This document shows, one piece after another, positions 26,315 to 37,816 of a stretch of DNA of 64,000 bases. This DNA comes from Promerops cafer (lineage: Eukaryota; Chordata; Aves; Passeriformes; Nectariniidae). A model generated the notes under the pieces. That model did no database searches. It was not told the origin of the DNA and saw only the letters and a list, made by a program, of their open reading frames with translations. The stretch spans positions 186,001 through 250,000 of the forward strand of contig VZSE01014929.1 in the NCBI GenBank assembly GCA_013398275.1, given 5' to 3'. Made by a program: the position numbers and the translations under genes. Every line of letters starts with the position of its first letter. Within the stretch, counting starts at the first letter, position 1.

Positions 26315-29300
26315 CTAAGGGGAGACATTTCAGTGACTTACAGAATAATCCAACCAGAAAAACATCCTTCTCCGCCCCAGAAAACATTTGAAAATTTCAG
26401 CCCTCTCAAGCACCGTGGTCTAAGCCATCAGGGAGATGCATCCAAGGAGCAGGATGGTCACCTGGCCTGGACAAGTTCAGCACAGACACAAAAATTACAC
26501 TGGAAATGCACTTTCAGTCAGGATAAACTCAGCTGCACCCAAAGATCATTTTCTGTAAATGCCCTGTCTTTCCACAACTTTTCTCTTTTACCAGTCTATG
26601 CCCCTCCTCATTTCCTTTTTAGAGGCCTTGCAACAGAATTGAAAACTAGGCAAAAAGGCAGTTAAAAAAATTTGAATTATTGCATTTTAATATGTAGTTA
26701 TTTAAAGGTATGTATCTATATACATAAATATTTAAGTATAATTAAAATCATAAGTCTTCTGATAATCAATTTGCTTTATTTTAATATTATATTGCTTCCT
26801 CAAATTTTAAGGAAAACAGAGACAAAAATAGAAACAATTATTCAAAATTCTATTCTGCATATATTAAAGTAGAAGAAGGTATGGAGAAGTCTTGAGAAAA
26901 ACATTGCTTTCTTCATGTCAAGGAGCTCCTCATTCAGTGCTGGAAAAAAGCAATACTTCTCTGATTCTTTTGTCATTGCTATTTCAAGAAAGAAAGAGGG
27001 CCTAGGATGCACAATTAACCTTATGAAAACCAATATTTAGCAGCAATCTCTCCATAAGTACAAATTCAGTCTTGACAGCAGTTTGAGTCTTAACTCCTAC
27101 GCACATTTTGCTAGCTGATAAGTCTCTGAGGGTCTCTTCAGAGGCTTTGAAAGTTTCTATTTTTGCTGCTCTCTAAAAAAAGGCACTAAAATGTACTGGC
27201 CTTCAGCATTTTCTCTTTTCTGACAATACATACGAAGTGGCACATTCCTAACACTGCCTCTGGCTTGGTAGTGAAAGAGAAGAAGAACACATTGGATGTA
27301 AATGCAATTGTTCTGTTCTCTTTACGTTGTCTTTTCACAAGTAATACATGTTGAAAATATTAGGTTTAGTCACCTTTCCAGTGTGACTTTATGTTAAAGG
27401 TAATGTGAATTGATTAATCTTTTCTCTCTGTACAGGTGGGGGACAAACATCCTCCAAATGACGTAGCTGAAACATGATTTTAACCAATAAACTCAGGGCA
27501 ATTCATAATTTTAGTAAAAAATAATAAGCATAAGCTATTCCCCACAAAATACAGCAGACATTAGGTTAGATATTAGGACAAAATATCTGTGATCAATTTA
27601 AGAAATCACTTGGATGTGATACTTGGGGCACCTGTGAAATTTCTTTAACCATGAGTGGTAAGCACTGGGTAATCTGGGCTTTCTTATGGATATTTTTAGT
27701 ACATTTTTATAAGAGCATGAAAAGAGCTTGGATGTGGTAGAAGATGCCCTGAACTAATGCCTGCTTCTGACAGCAGCCTACAAGAAATGCTTACAGAAAG
27801 AATGCAGGAAGCAGTGACATATTTCTTTCACTTCTCATCCCTGTCTATCCATCACTGCTTTAGACACAATCGTGTCTGATCACTTGTGACCTTACCCTTC
27901 ATGTATTTGACAATCTCACTTGTAAACCCTTTTAGATCTCGGTGCTTTTGGCCTCTGCAGCTGCCTCTGGCAATGAACTTGAAAAAGGCACTGTGCATGT
28001 CCCCTTCTTGGGCACCACTGAGGGGACCTCTTCTCCCATGGCAGCAGCTGCATCCCTTCGCTCCACCGCTGCTGCCCCTCGCAGTACCCTTCTCTTCTCC
28101 CATAACCCTCCAAAGGATGGAGGAGGAAAGGGTAGAGGGGGACCAGAAACATGTGCACTGCTTAAAATGCAGCCACATCACAGATTTCTATAGTAGTGTA
28201 ATGATGGCTTTTTCAGTTTCTTTCCCTAGAAACCCCTGTTTCTCTTTCCAAGTACTTCTGAGTCAGCTGCTTTTACAGAACTACCTCAGTACTTCTGAAA
28301 TCTCCTTTCTGAAGATATAGTAAGATATGATAATAACTAAGGTGATCTTGCCTGGACAGGTTCACCAAGATGACATCTTACAGTTCCTGTCAGCCCTGCT
28401 GCTCCACAAACCCAGGCACGTTCCTGGATAAGAGACTGCAGCAATGGTTTTACAGGGCCTGCTGTAGGAAGTGTGATGTGTTACTCAACTACCTGCTGTC
28501 TTCAGCTCTGTTGTACTCTAGTGGCTAGATCTGAATTCCTCATTGGCAAAGGTAATATTTAAAAAATGAAACTTCAGTAATTAGGGGCAAAGCTACTGGC
28601 TCTTGAGATTTCTGATGGTAGAAAAGGATCATTAAATACATATGGTGTGTCTGGGACAGAATAAAAAGTAGAACATGGGATCTAAGTAATTCAGCTAGTG
28701 ATAAGGGCTGGGGTCTCAGCATATTACTCTGGTAAAGGCCAAATGCCAAGGCTGGGTGGCTGCTGCAGAGGCTGAGCCTTTCAGCTTCACCTGCCCAGAG
28801 CTCCATGCTAATGCACAACACAGCCCCTTCCTGGTTATTTATTGGCAAAAGAACTGCTGAGCCCAGAGGAATTACACTCTAGTGGCTTGGTACTTTCCTT
28901 CAAAGAAAAATATGCCTCTTCTTTGGGTATTTTGGACCTTGTAACTTTAGCAGGGAGAACAGCAGTTACACAAGCAGCAGCATACACATACTTCCACAAC
29001 TCAGTAGGGTGGTGAAAGCACAGAAACATACACAAAGAAGCAGTGAGAGAGACAAGCTGCTCCTCCCCTTGCCAGGCCAGTGCAGAACCACTAGCAGGTT
29101 TTAAACAACAATGAAAATAAAAGGAAGGAATACCCCAGACAACATTTTTTGCCCAACACTCTCCTGAGAGAAGTAAAATAAACATGCAGGCTCACACAAG
29201 AGCATAATCCAAGGATTGCAACCAGCAGCAATGGACTGTAACACAGCTATATTATAAGGCTTTCACTGTATTTGGCTCCCAGTTGAAGTGAAAGGTAAAA

Positions 29301-29401
29301 TAAAATATTTTATTAAACCTCCACTATGCCTTTTTTTTTTAGTTCTAGAGTAACAACTTTTGGATATAGCCAACAGACACTTAAAAGAGAAAAATACTTA
29401 C
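26315..29401 (-). other. CHN2 intron 4 (3.1 kb)
   Basis: This 3,087-bp intron lies between the microexon and the FLVRES exon. It begins GTAAGT and ends TCCCCTTAG. A more GC-rich stretch at about 27.93-28.15 kb carries overlapping ORFs up to 144 codons on the plus strand, but these have no recognisable domain and look like chance. The 26.66-26.88 kb part is very AT-rich. Confidence 0.9.
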
Positions 29402-29433
29402 TCTCTTCCATAATACTTTGGTCTGTTCTCCAC
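29402..29433 (-). CDS. CHN2: CHN2 coding exon 4, 32-nt microexon (start of SH2)
   Basis: This 32-nt microexon encodes VENRPKYYGR plus two bases of a Glu codon. The next exon supplies the third base and continues with FHG, giving the chimaerin signature KYYGREFHG at the start of the SH2 domain. The acceptor is CAAAATTTAG and the donor is GGAAGAGA|GTAAGT, a strong site. Length and phase agree exactly with both neighbours. At 32 nt, not a multiple of three, skipping it would shift the frame, so its inclusion is required for SH2-containing transcripts. The pyrimidine tract upstream is not very strong, so splicing may need exonic or intronic enhancers (inference). Confidence 0.9.
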
Positions 29434-29821
29434 CTAAATTTTGAAGGAAAGAATAAAAAGTATTAAAAACATAATTCTAAATAAACTACATAAAAATAAA
29501 TTACTCTTGATTAATAAGGAAGACTACTGCACTCATCTAAGCTACAATATTCTGCAGACTCAAAACTGTGACTGGAACATGACTACATAGAAGAACAGAA
29601 AAATGAAAACAGAAGAGGTGGTTTTATTGGTATATTTCTGGGAGGGAAAACATGTATCAGTGACCAAAAAATAGAACTACACATAATTGTATGAAATTTG
29701 ACCAAACAGACAAAGAATACTTTACTGCAGTTTTGCCAATCTAGTATTTAAAATGTACTTTTGTTATATACCCTTTGCATACATTTGTGTAACGTTTATA
29801 TTGCATATGCACAATGTATAT

Positions 29822-29837
29822 ATACTATATATAGTAT
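29822..29837. repeat. Perfect 16-bp AT palindrome in AT-rich tract
   Basis: ATACTATATATAGTAT equals its own reverse complement and sits in a 29.75-29.88 kb tract of TATA/CATA sequence. It is probably a simple-sequence by-product, but could extrude as a cruciform. Confidence 0.8.
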
Positions 29838-29979
29838 GGACATGTATATATCCTTTATATACATTTTTTGCCTTTATATGGCAACTGGTCCAAAACAAAA
29901 TGTTTAATATCTTTAGAAAAAACGGGGGTTTTATGTATTTATACCTGGTCCTAAATTCCGTGAAGTCTCAAGCTTTTGT

Positions 29980-30048
29980 GGGCCTGACCCAAAGTACACT
30001 GGAAGTCACCGGGAAGGCTCCCAATCATTCCAGAGGCCTTTGAACCAA
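29980..30048. repeat. Ancient palindromic repeat relic (MITE-like)
   Basis: The left arm GGCCTGACCCAAAGTACACT plus GGAAGTCACCGGGA and the right arm TCCCAATCATTCCAGAGGCC plus TTTGAACCA are imperfect inverted copies. Both resemble the amniote interspersed palindrome built on CCTGATCCAAAGCCCA and TGAAGTCAATGGGA. It directly abuts the CpG islet. Identification with that repeat family is from memory; the inverted symmetry is visible. Confidence 0.5.
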
Positions 30049-30146
30049 ATCTCAGGGATGCCAGGTTGTCACCCACGAGCTCGGGGCACGCGTGGCACGG
30101 CCACTCCCGGCCCCCCGTGCCGTGCCCGGCGGCGCCCCCGGCGGGG

Positions 30147-30161
30147 CCGGCAGGGGGCGCC
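30147..30161 (+). promoter_or_regulatory. CTCF-like core motif
   Basis: CCGGCAGGGGGCGCC, preceded by GCGGGG and followed by ACCCG, is a close match to the vertebrate CTCF core (CCRSNAGGGGGCRSY). It sits in the middle of the CpG islet. Motif match is direct; binding is inferred and would depend on methylation of its CpGs. Confidence 0.6.
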
Positions 30162-30220
30162 ACCCGCCCAGCCTTGGCACGGGGCCGCTCCCGCGGGCGC
30201 CCCAATTAACGCGGCCCGGC

Positions 30221-30288
30221 CAGGGGTCATTAACGCCCAGGGGTCATTAACGCCCAGGGGTCATTAACGCCCAGGGGTCATTAAAGCA
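30221..30288 (+). repeat. 17-bp minisatellite, four units
   Basis: The unit CAGGGGTCATTAACGCC occurs at 30221-30237, 30238-30254 and 30255-30271 without a mismatch. A fourth copy at 30272-30288 diverges in its last bases (TTAAAGCA). A related AATTAACGCGGCC stands just before the array. Each unit carries a GGGGTCA nuclear-receptor-like half site and an ATTAAC core. Perfect identity of three units points to recent expansion. Confidence 0.95.
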
Positions 30289-30691
30289 TCCGCACCCAAG
30301 TGTCTGCAGGGAGAGCCGCTCCCTGTCCAGCTGCCGAGCATACCGATAGTGTCATCTTGCCGGGCTGCAGCTTCAGGCTGTGCTTTCATACACTAAGCGT
30401 GACAGAACTTCATCTAAGATACACATGAAGTCTTCAAATTACTGGAGAAGATTATCTGAGCTCTGTATATCTCAGTGAGGATGTCTGTATCGGTGGAATT
30501 ACTGCTTCATACGTGCTAACATATGTATGACAAATTCCAGTTTCAAGACTGTATCATTCCTTAGCATAAAACCCATTTAGTGATTTTCCCTCAGTTTCTC
30601 TGACTGGAAACAAGTGCTCTTGTTCTTGTTGTCATGAATTCTTATTATTTCGCTCATAAAAACTTTAAATTGGCAAAGGTTTTCTTTTCAC

Positions 30692-30708
30692 TTTTTTTTT
30701 TTTTTTTT
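30692..30708. repeat. T17 homopolymer
   Basis: Seventeen consecutive T. There is no recognisable SINE or retrocopy body beside it, so it is treated as a simple homopolymer. Confidence 0.9.
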
Positions 30709-31610
30709 GAATAGCAAATGCATAACTGTCACATTTTTGATTCTACACGCCAAGCACTGAAGAGGAGCAGCTGACTTTCTACCCTGCAGTCACTAGGGCT
30801 ACAACACAGCACAAGATGAACAAAAGTCTGTACAAGATAATGAGAATCTTCAATGGAAGCCCTATGGGAGTTCAATCAAGTCCTTACTGTGCTTCTTTCC
30901 CAGCTCGGCATTTCTTTTCTAGCACGGCATTAACAATAGCAGTATCACACCCTTGGAACTCCTGCCCAGGAATAATACCTTGATATAAACATTTCTGAGC
31001 TCTGAGGGGCAGGAATAAGAGAGAAAAGAAAACACAGAAGTGAAGAGAGAGCAAAATCAAAGGAATTGCCAAGTGCAGGTGCTGTGTTTCTATGTGCATA
31101 CATGGGAACTTAGAGAAGAAAGTGCATGAATTCAATTTATATTTCTATTTTTAAGTAAAAATATAATATCAACAAAAGATGTATTACCCTCTGAAAGGAG
31201 GTTGTTCATGTCTTCACCTTCAACAGCAATATATGACTTTATTATCTTAGAACTGTGCAGCCTTCCTGTCATCCTTACAGACCTTAATAACCCTTGAAAG
31301 CATAGATTTAGCTGGAAACTCAATTAAAAATTGGGTATCAGAAGCTGCGTTATGTGAGACCACCACATGCAATCTTCTCTTTCATGGAAACAAAGGCTAC
31401 TCATTACACTGAAAATTGCCAAATAAAACACTTAGACAAAAGAAGTAAAGCATGACTTTCATTTAGTAGTCAGAATCTGTTTCTATTTAAAAATACTGAT
31501 TTACCTTGATTGCATTTATATACAGAATAAACCCCAACACTTTCAATCTCAGAAAAATGAAAGACTTACTTGGACCCACCTTTGAAATTAGCTTTAAGCA
31601 CAGGTTCCCC

Positions 31611-31643
31611 CATATATGTATATATATGTAACAATATATATAT
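31611..31643. repeat. (TA)n-rich microsatellite
   Basis: CATATATGTATATATATGTA followed by ACAATATATATATG, an alternating AT tract. Confidence 0.85.
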
Positions 31644-34600
31644 GAAGCATAAAAACAATATAACTGGAAATAACTCCTTGAACAAAGACAAGCACATTTT
31701 TTTATCCTTCTCACACTATTTATGCAAAAATACAAATTTTTTTGTGAAATTCTTATCATTTGACTAGCAACTGACTGAACCACCCTGGATAATGTGATTT
31801 CTACTTTCCCTGCCGTTCATCAGCTAAAAGATTTGCTCTACTGAGAATCCACACAAAGCCTCCCTACTTCTCTCTTCTTCCTCCTATTCCATGGAACAGA
31901 AACCTTCACTCCAATGTCTTTTAGCATTCATGTGTCTAAAATCACCACAACTTCAGTATTTGGCTTTAGACAGGAAATACTGTAGTATTTCCTGAAATGA
32001 AGCTCCTGATCTGTCAGACCCTCCAGGTGCCTCAGAATCTAAAAATGCCCTCTTGTGCTTACTGCAACCTTTACCCTGAAATAATAATTTCTGTCCTAAC
32101 CAAATTTACCACTAGGAACAAACACAAGGAAACAAAGTTAAAGCAAGATAAAAGATCAAAAATAACATCAGGGTCTCTACATCAAAACCAGAATGCTGGA
32201 TTGAACTTGGAAATAAACCAAAAGCCTGCACAATTGATGAAGCGGAGGCTTAAAAATATCAAAGGAGCCAGTAGGTCTGTTTTGTGCCGACTGCAGACTC
32301 TGTAAAAACTTCAAGGGAAATTCTATATATTCCAGAAGGCAAAGGTGACTGAAATTCAGTTGGGATTAGCTTTCCCTCTCCTGTTATAAATGGGCTTGCA
32401 CACACAAAGTCAAGCAGATCCACCTGAAAGAACTCCCAGCAGCAGAAAGAGCAGAAAACCCACAGGTAGGGAAGTTACTATTTCCTGGTGGCAGGAGCCC
32501 AGAACAATCAGCCCTATTTTGAGGACACATACACTTAGGGGTTTTTTGCATAGATAATTCCCATGAAGAACACTTTCATCACTTTCAGTATAGTCCTCAC
32601 AATTTCCTTGCTGAAAAAAGAGCCACCTTTCCTAGGCAACCAGCTGGCTCTAATGCACAACTCCCTAGACATGGAGCAAGGGGAGAGATCAGAAGGTTTG
32701 AATCATTTATGGATCCTTACGCTAACAGACAAAAAAAAAAGTACAAAAATGAGGACAATTACATGAGGCAAATTACAGCTGTTCACTAGTGAAAACATAT
32801 TTTGCCTTGAAGAGCATCACAGCTTGCTTTTACTTCACATACAGAAGATAAATTAAATGGTTTCTCCCTCTCCACTAAAAGTATGTGGCAGCTTTCAATT
32901 CAAATGTGAGATGATAATTTTTTGGCTTAGAAAAAGGCATTATTGCCAATTTCAAACCAAAAATGTTCTTCCAGAGCAGGCATTTCTGGCTGTTGTTCCA
33001 GAAGCCATGGAGAATATGCTGAAAATCATTAATGAAATTCATAGTTGTATAAATTGTGAAACACCAGTGAATGCCAAAATGGTTTAAACCTCATGTCACA
33101 TTGATCAGGAAATAAGATGTATGGTAAAACAACCTAAATCACTACTAATCCAGTAATCTTACAAAGCCAGCAACATGCAATGTTATCTAATCTTGATGCA
33201 TGCTCAAAGAGAAATGAAACCCTGCACAGCTCTCCTGGCACTCTACAAAGGCCTTTGGAAACTCATGTTTGAGAGACTCTGCACACTCCAGCCCTGACTC
33301 CCAGCCTGCCAAACCTCATTGCCTCTCCCCATCCCCAAAAAAGCCCTTACTTGTTCACAGTCTAGTTTTACATAATTTTTTACAATGTTACAGCATATCC
33401 TTCAAGGTCGTACTTCGATTTGATGTCAACACTCAGAAGAAAATAAGCCTTCTTAAAATGACCTAGCTGTCTGAGCTAATTCAATATATTATGTTTACAT
33501 AATTTTGAAGTTTACTGAGTTTCAATGCACTGGGGTTTGTGGCTCCTCTTCTGGCCAGGATGGTTTAGCCCTAGCATGACATACTCCCACTAATGTACAG
33601 ATTATTGTATTAAAATCCCACACCACTCTGCAAGATAACTCATCACAAAACTACTGGGAATCATGCAGGCAGGAGATGAGCATCCCCCAATGTGACAGAT
33701 TTTCATTGCAAGCATTGACATCCGAGCCACACTGCACTGGAGATTTCAAGATACCCTGAAGAATTCTTTCTGTGTAAGTACTACCACAGAACCAGAATAA
33801 CCCTAATTTCAGAAAAATTTAATTTCTCTTCAGCTTCATTGCACAAGACATATTTTCTTATCCAGTGGGCCAGAGCTGAAATCTAGAAATGCTGGAATGA
33901 AAAAGTTTAGAAATCCCCCTAGGACAGCAATTCTCTAAGTCAGAAGGGCCAGCACAGCATAACATTGTGTACTGTGGACCCATTTCAGCCACTACCTTAA
34001 TACATCCATGATGAGAATATAAAAGGGGAAGGGAAACAATAAGGTGGGTAGCTGCACCTGGTTCTCTGTTTTTCAAAATATAGAAAGAACAGAGAAACAA
34101 GATCCACAAGTTAATAACGTTGGTGTGTTTACTCAGCACAGGCAGTGAGGCATTTTCCCAAAGGAAGTTTAATCTGATATATTTTCTGTTTGGAACAATC
34201 CTAATTATTTTCCAGTAACTCTGGTTGACTGGATATAAATATGTTTTTCAGCTTAGTTTGACATAAGGAGAAATAGAAGGGTTGGAAGAGAAGCTTTCAA
34301 GACAAGCCCAGTAAAAAACAGACTGTAAAGAAAAGGAATTTATTGTCTGTATTGTTCAGCTTTTGGCAGATTTATCATAAGCCCACTGCAAACTTTATAC
34401 CTACAATCAACAACCAAAATGGATTAAGGGAAATTGCAAGCCCCCATTAAATGGAATGAAGGAAAGCTATGCTGTATTTCGTTACTCCTATAAAACCTTA
34501 TTTTTGCCTCCACATTTTTTAAAGGAAAAGTTCTACTTAGATCAATTAGCATGTCTAAAATTCTTTCCAAATAAGACAAATTATTTCACACCAATGATTC

Positions 34601-37350
34601 TTAAGGAATTTGAGAGAACATTCTTTTGGAAGGGAAATACTTATCTTTTTTTTCTTTTACCTTTTAATAATTTTTTTCTTTATTACCTTATCAGGCTCTC
34701 TGGCATCAGTGTTTTCAAAGAGGAACAGCTCCTGGTTTTGCAAAATGTTTCACACCACAAAGTCTGTTGCTAATTTTGTCAGTATGAATAGCAGCAACAC
34801 AACATTTCTTGTCCCCAGCAAAGGACAGGCCAGTTATGGAACTTAGAGTGCCCCTAGATAATGAAAAGATGGTTTTCTCCTTTAAGATTTTCAGTTAATG
34901 TCATCTGTAACTTCCTGAGTATGTTCCTGTACTTTGATTGTGTGGTGAGGGAGGAGCAAAGGCATTCCTCAGAAAGAAACCAGCAATGCCCAAGTCCCCA
35001 GAATATATTCCACCCGCACTGCCCATGTGCCAGAAGCTGTCCAGAGAGAAAGGTGACAGGAATGGTTTGAAAGTGTGCATCTCCTTTTATCAGTCAGTCA
35101 CAGAGCCACGGAGATGCCAGTGTTACGGCCACTTGAAGGATGCACATTTAGCCAGGAGACAGCAAGGGATTACAGTGCCTCCAAGAAAGCAGCTGGGAGC
35201 AAGATGTCAAATCCATCCAAAACACCAGAGGGCCAATGACTAGACCTCTGCAGAAAAGGATCCTGCCATTGTTACAGATCAGTAAATGAACTGGAATCTC
35301 TGGATGCTGTCTGTAGCAAAAACTGCTAAACCCAGAATGTGATACTGAGGTACAAACCCAAGAATGCAGCTGACAAGACACCTCAGAATAATCCTCTCCT
35401 TGTGATGCCCACTCAGAAAGTCTCCAGATGGAATACTGACTGTGGGTTCAGCACCACGTCTCCAGGTGGGCTGGAGCAAATAAACGGAGTGAGCAGGGAT
35501 TTAGCAACCATGGAAAGACCTGAAGAAAGATTGGCCTAAAGAACAGGAGACAGAGAGGGGCTGTAGCAGATAGGAACAAAGAAAGCTGCTTTCCAGAGGA
35601 AATACAAATTTGTTGTCTGTGCGTTGACTAGATGTGACAAGAAGAAATAGGCTTACACTGCTAAAAAAGAAGATAGAATTTAGAAAAATGTTAAAAATAA
35701 TTAAGCACTAACTAAATAAGCAGAGGCAGTCAAGAAATCCTCCTGAAGCCTTTTTCAAGACTTTAAGAAATGGATATGCAAACGTATCTTCTTGACACAG
35801 GAATGACAACATCTTGAGTTTATTCTGGGCCCAAGATAGCACAGTCCAGCCTATTCCTCATCTCTGCCTAGACTGTTCTCAGGAGATAGGGATAAGCAAG
35901 GAGCAGACTTGAACAGGCTGTAAAAATCACATCTAAAACAACAATAATACTCTGCCCACCTCTATGAGGCTCTCAGGAGAGAAGGCAGCACCGAGAAGGC
36001 AAGGCACCAAGAGAACTGTTCTGGAGGAGAAAGCCAAGCCTTCAAGTGATAAACTTGTCACCACTTAACTAAGTAACAGAAGCCAGTTTAAATCCACCAT
36101 CATCTTAATGAAGTGCCAAATTGTGTTTGGTGTCTTCTAACAAAATAATTCTGTGGAAAAATTTACAGTGCCAGGGAGAAGGTAGGAGTGCTCTTCACCA
36201 CTAGAAAGAATGTAAAATAATGTAAGACAAGAGTGAAGAGCACAAAGAATGCTTTTATTAACTGCTGTTCAAAGCTGCACGTCTCTGCTCTGATGGCATG
36301 CTGCAACCTATGGAGAAGGTAAAATGCATAATGACTCTTTTGCAGAAGGATAACACATAGAAAAGAAACACAGGTAGCTCCACAGATGGGACTATTGCTG
36401 TGACACTTACTGCAGGTTGATTTCCACTCAGTCAAGGTTATTTCTACAGTTTTTAAAGACAAATTATGTTCAAATAATTTAATTCACTTGCTTACTACCT
36501 TGCTTGTACCAAACTTTCAAAAGAGCTGCTTTAAGCCATCTTTTCTGAGGGCATTTTTAACTCAGGTTTGTTTCCCTTCTATGACCTTGAACAAGCTGAC
36601 CAGCAGTCAATAATCAATACACCAGACAAAACACTATAAACTCCAGAAGGCAACAAAAATCTCTCCTAACATGGACATCTCTACTGCTACTAAACCATAA
36701 CATATTTCTATATATACTCAGCTCTAACAGAAAAGACCAAGATTGAATAGGAAAAGAAAATCCAAATATTTTCTCATGCAGTAAAGAAAATAATGGTCTC
36801 CTGAACATGAGCTAAAATAAAATGAAATATATCTTAATCAAGAAGGCTGCTGCTAAACAGTCAGAGGAGACAGGGTCAGGTTCAAACAATTTCAACAGTA
36901 AAAGCAGGAGTCATCTATTTTGTTATGCAGCTTCCATTCACTCAGTAAGGGCATCATTAAATGTAAAAGGAATATCGATGCTACCCTGAATGCAGGACGA
37001 AAAATTTGAATACAACATTTAAACTATGCTCCTTTTTTTCCAGAATGATCTGTTGAGTCATTTAAATGGGAAGAAAAATACCCCAGCAGCAGCAGATAAA
37101 TGCAGTAAGCCACATCTGTGCTCTGGATCCTTCTGTAACAAATGAGAAGCACTAAAACATTCCTGTGACACATGCCACAACAGTCCACAGTTCCAAAAAA
37201 GATGTGTGTAACTGACTGATTGATCATTCTTGTCTTTAGCTATATACATGCATGTACAGGAAGTATAGGAAGGAAGACAGAGAGATGTACAAAGTTTCTA
37301 TATTTATTCATATTAGGAAATACAAATTCATCAGTTGCTCAATACTCTGA

Positions 37351-37355
37351 GTTCC
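37351..37355. repeat. Candidate left target-site duplication of the solo LTR
   Basis: GTTCC directly precedes the TGGTTTTG start of the LTR and is repeated directly after its ACA end at 37944-37948. Five bases is a usual duplication length for ERVL-type elements. A match this short could be chance, and recalled consensus copies may start a few bases further left. Confidence 0.5.
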
Positions 37356-37623
37356 TGGTTTTGATTGGGGTAAAATCAATTTTCTTCACAGTGGCTGGTA
37401 TGAGGCCATGTTTTGGATTCATGATGAACACAGAGTTGAAAACACAGAGAATGTTTTTTACTGCTGAGCAGGGTTTACACAGAGCCAAGGCCTTTTCTGC
37501 TTTTCGTAGTGCCATGCTGGTGAGGGGCTGGGGTGCATGGGAAACTGGGAGGAAACACAGCTGGGACAAACAATCCCAGCTGACCAAAGGGATATTCCAG
37601 AGCATGGAGCATCATGCTCAGCA

Positions 37624-37629
37624 TATAAA
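37624..37629 (+). promoter_or_regulatory. TATA box of the solo LTR
   Basis: TATAAA within CAGCATATAAAGTGGGG is positioned mid-LTR, where the U3 promoter of this LTR type lies. Transcription from it would run on the plus strand, antisense to CHN2. Activity is not shown by sequence. Confidence 0.55.
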
Positions 37630-37810
37630 GTGGGGAGAAGAAGGAGGTAGGGGGGAACATCTGGAGTGAAGGTGTTTGTCTTCCCAAGTAACTGTTACAC
37701 GTGATGGGGCCCTGCTCTCCTGGGGATGGCTGAACACCTGCCTGGTCATGGGAAGGGGTGAATTAATTCCTTGTTTTGCTTTGCGTGTGTGTGCAGCTCC
37801 TGCTTTCCCT

Positions 37811-37816
37811 ATTAAA
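37811..37816 (+). terminator. LTR polyadenylation signal ATTAAA
   Basis: ATTAAA in CCTATTAAACTGTCTTTATC is the conserved R-region polyadenylation hexamer of this LTR type. It lies on the plus strand, so it would not act on CHN2 transcripts. Confidence 0.55.

Larger units (their letters stand above)
30056..30310. promoter_or_regulatory. Small intragenic CpG islet
   Basis: In contrast to the AT-rich surroundings, this ~250-bp stretch is dominated by G and C and holds more than 20 CpG dinucleotides. Examples are CACGCGTGG, CCCGGCGGCGCCCCCGGCGG and CTCCCGCGGGCGCC. It lies about 0.6 kb upstream, in CHN2 sense, of the 32-nt microexon that opens the SH2 domain. It includes a CTCF-like core and ends in four 17-bp tandem units. 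Retained CpGs suggest it is unmethylated in the germ line or young. It could be an internal promoter, an insulator or a GC-rich minisatellite. ORFs through it are composition artefacts. Confidence 0.6.

Noticed and set aside
27886..28320. 144-codon plus-strand ORF within intron 4
   Set aside because: Overlaps three other open frames on both strands in a GC-rich stretch; Leu/Pro-rich chance translation.
34938..35243. Plus-strand ORF with a CQCYGHLKDAHLARR stretch reminiscent of a retroviral zinc knuckle
   Set aside because: It lacks the CX2CX4HX4C spacing and there is no neighbouring gag or pol similarity.
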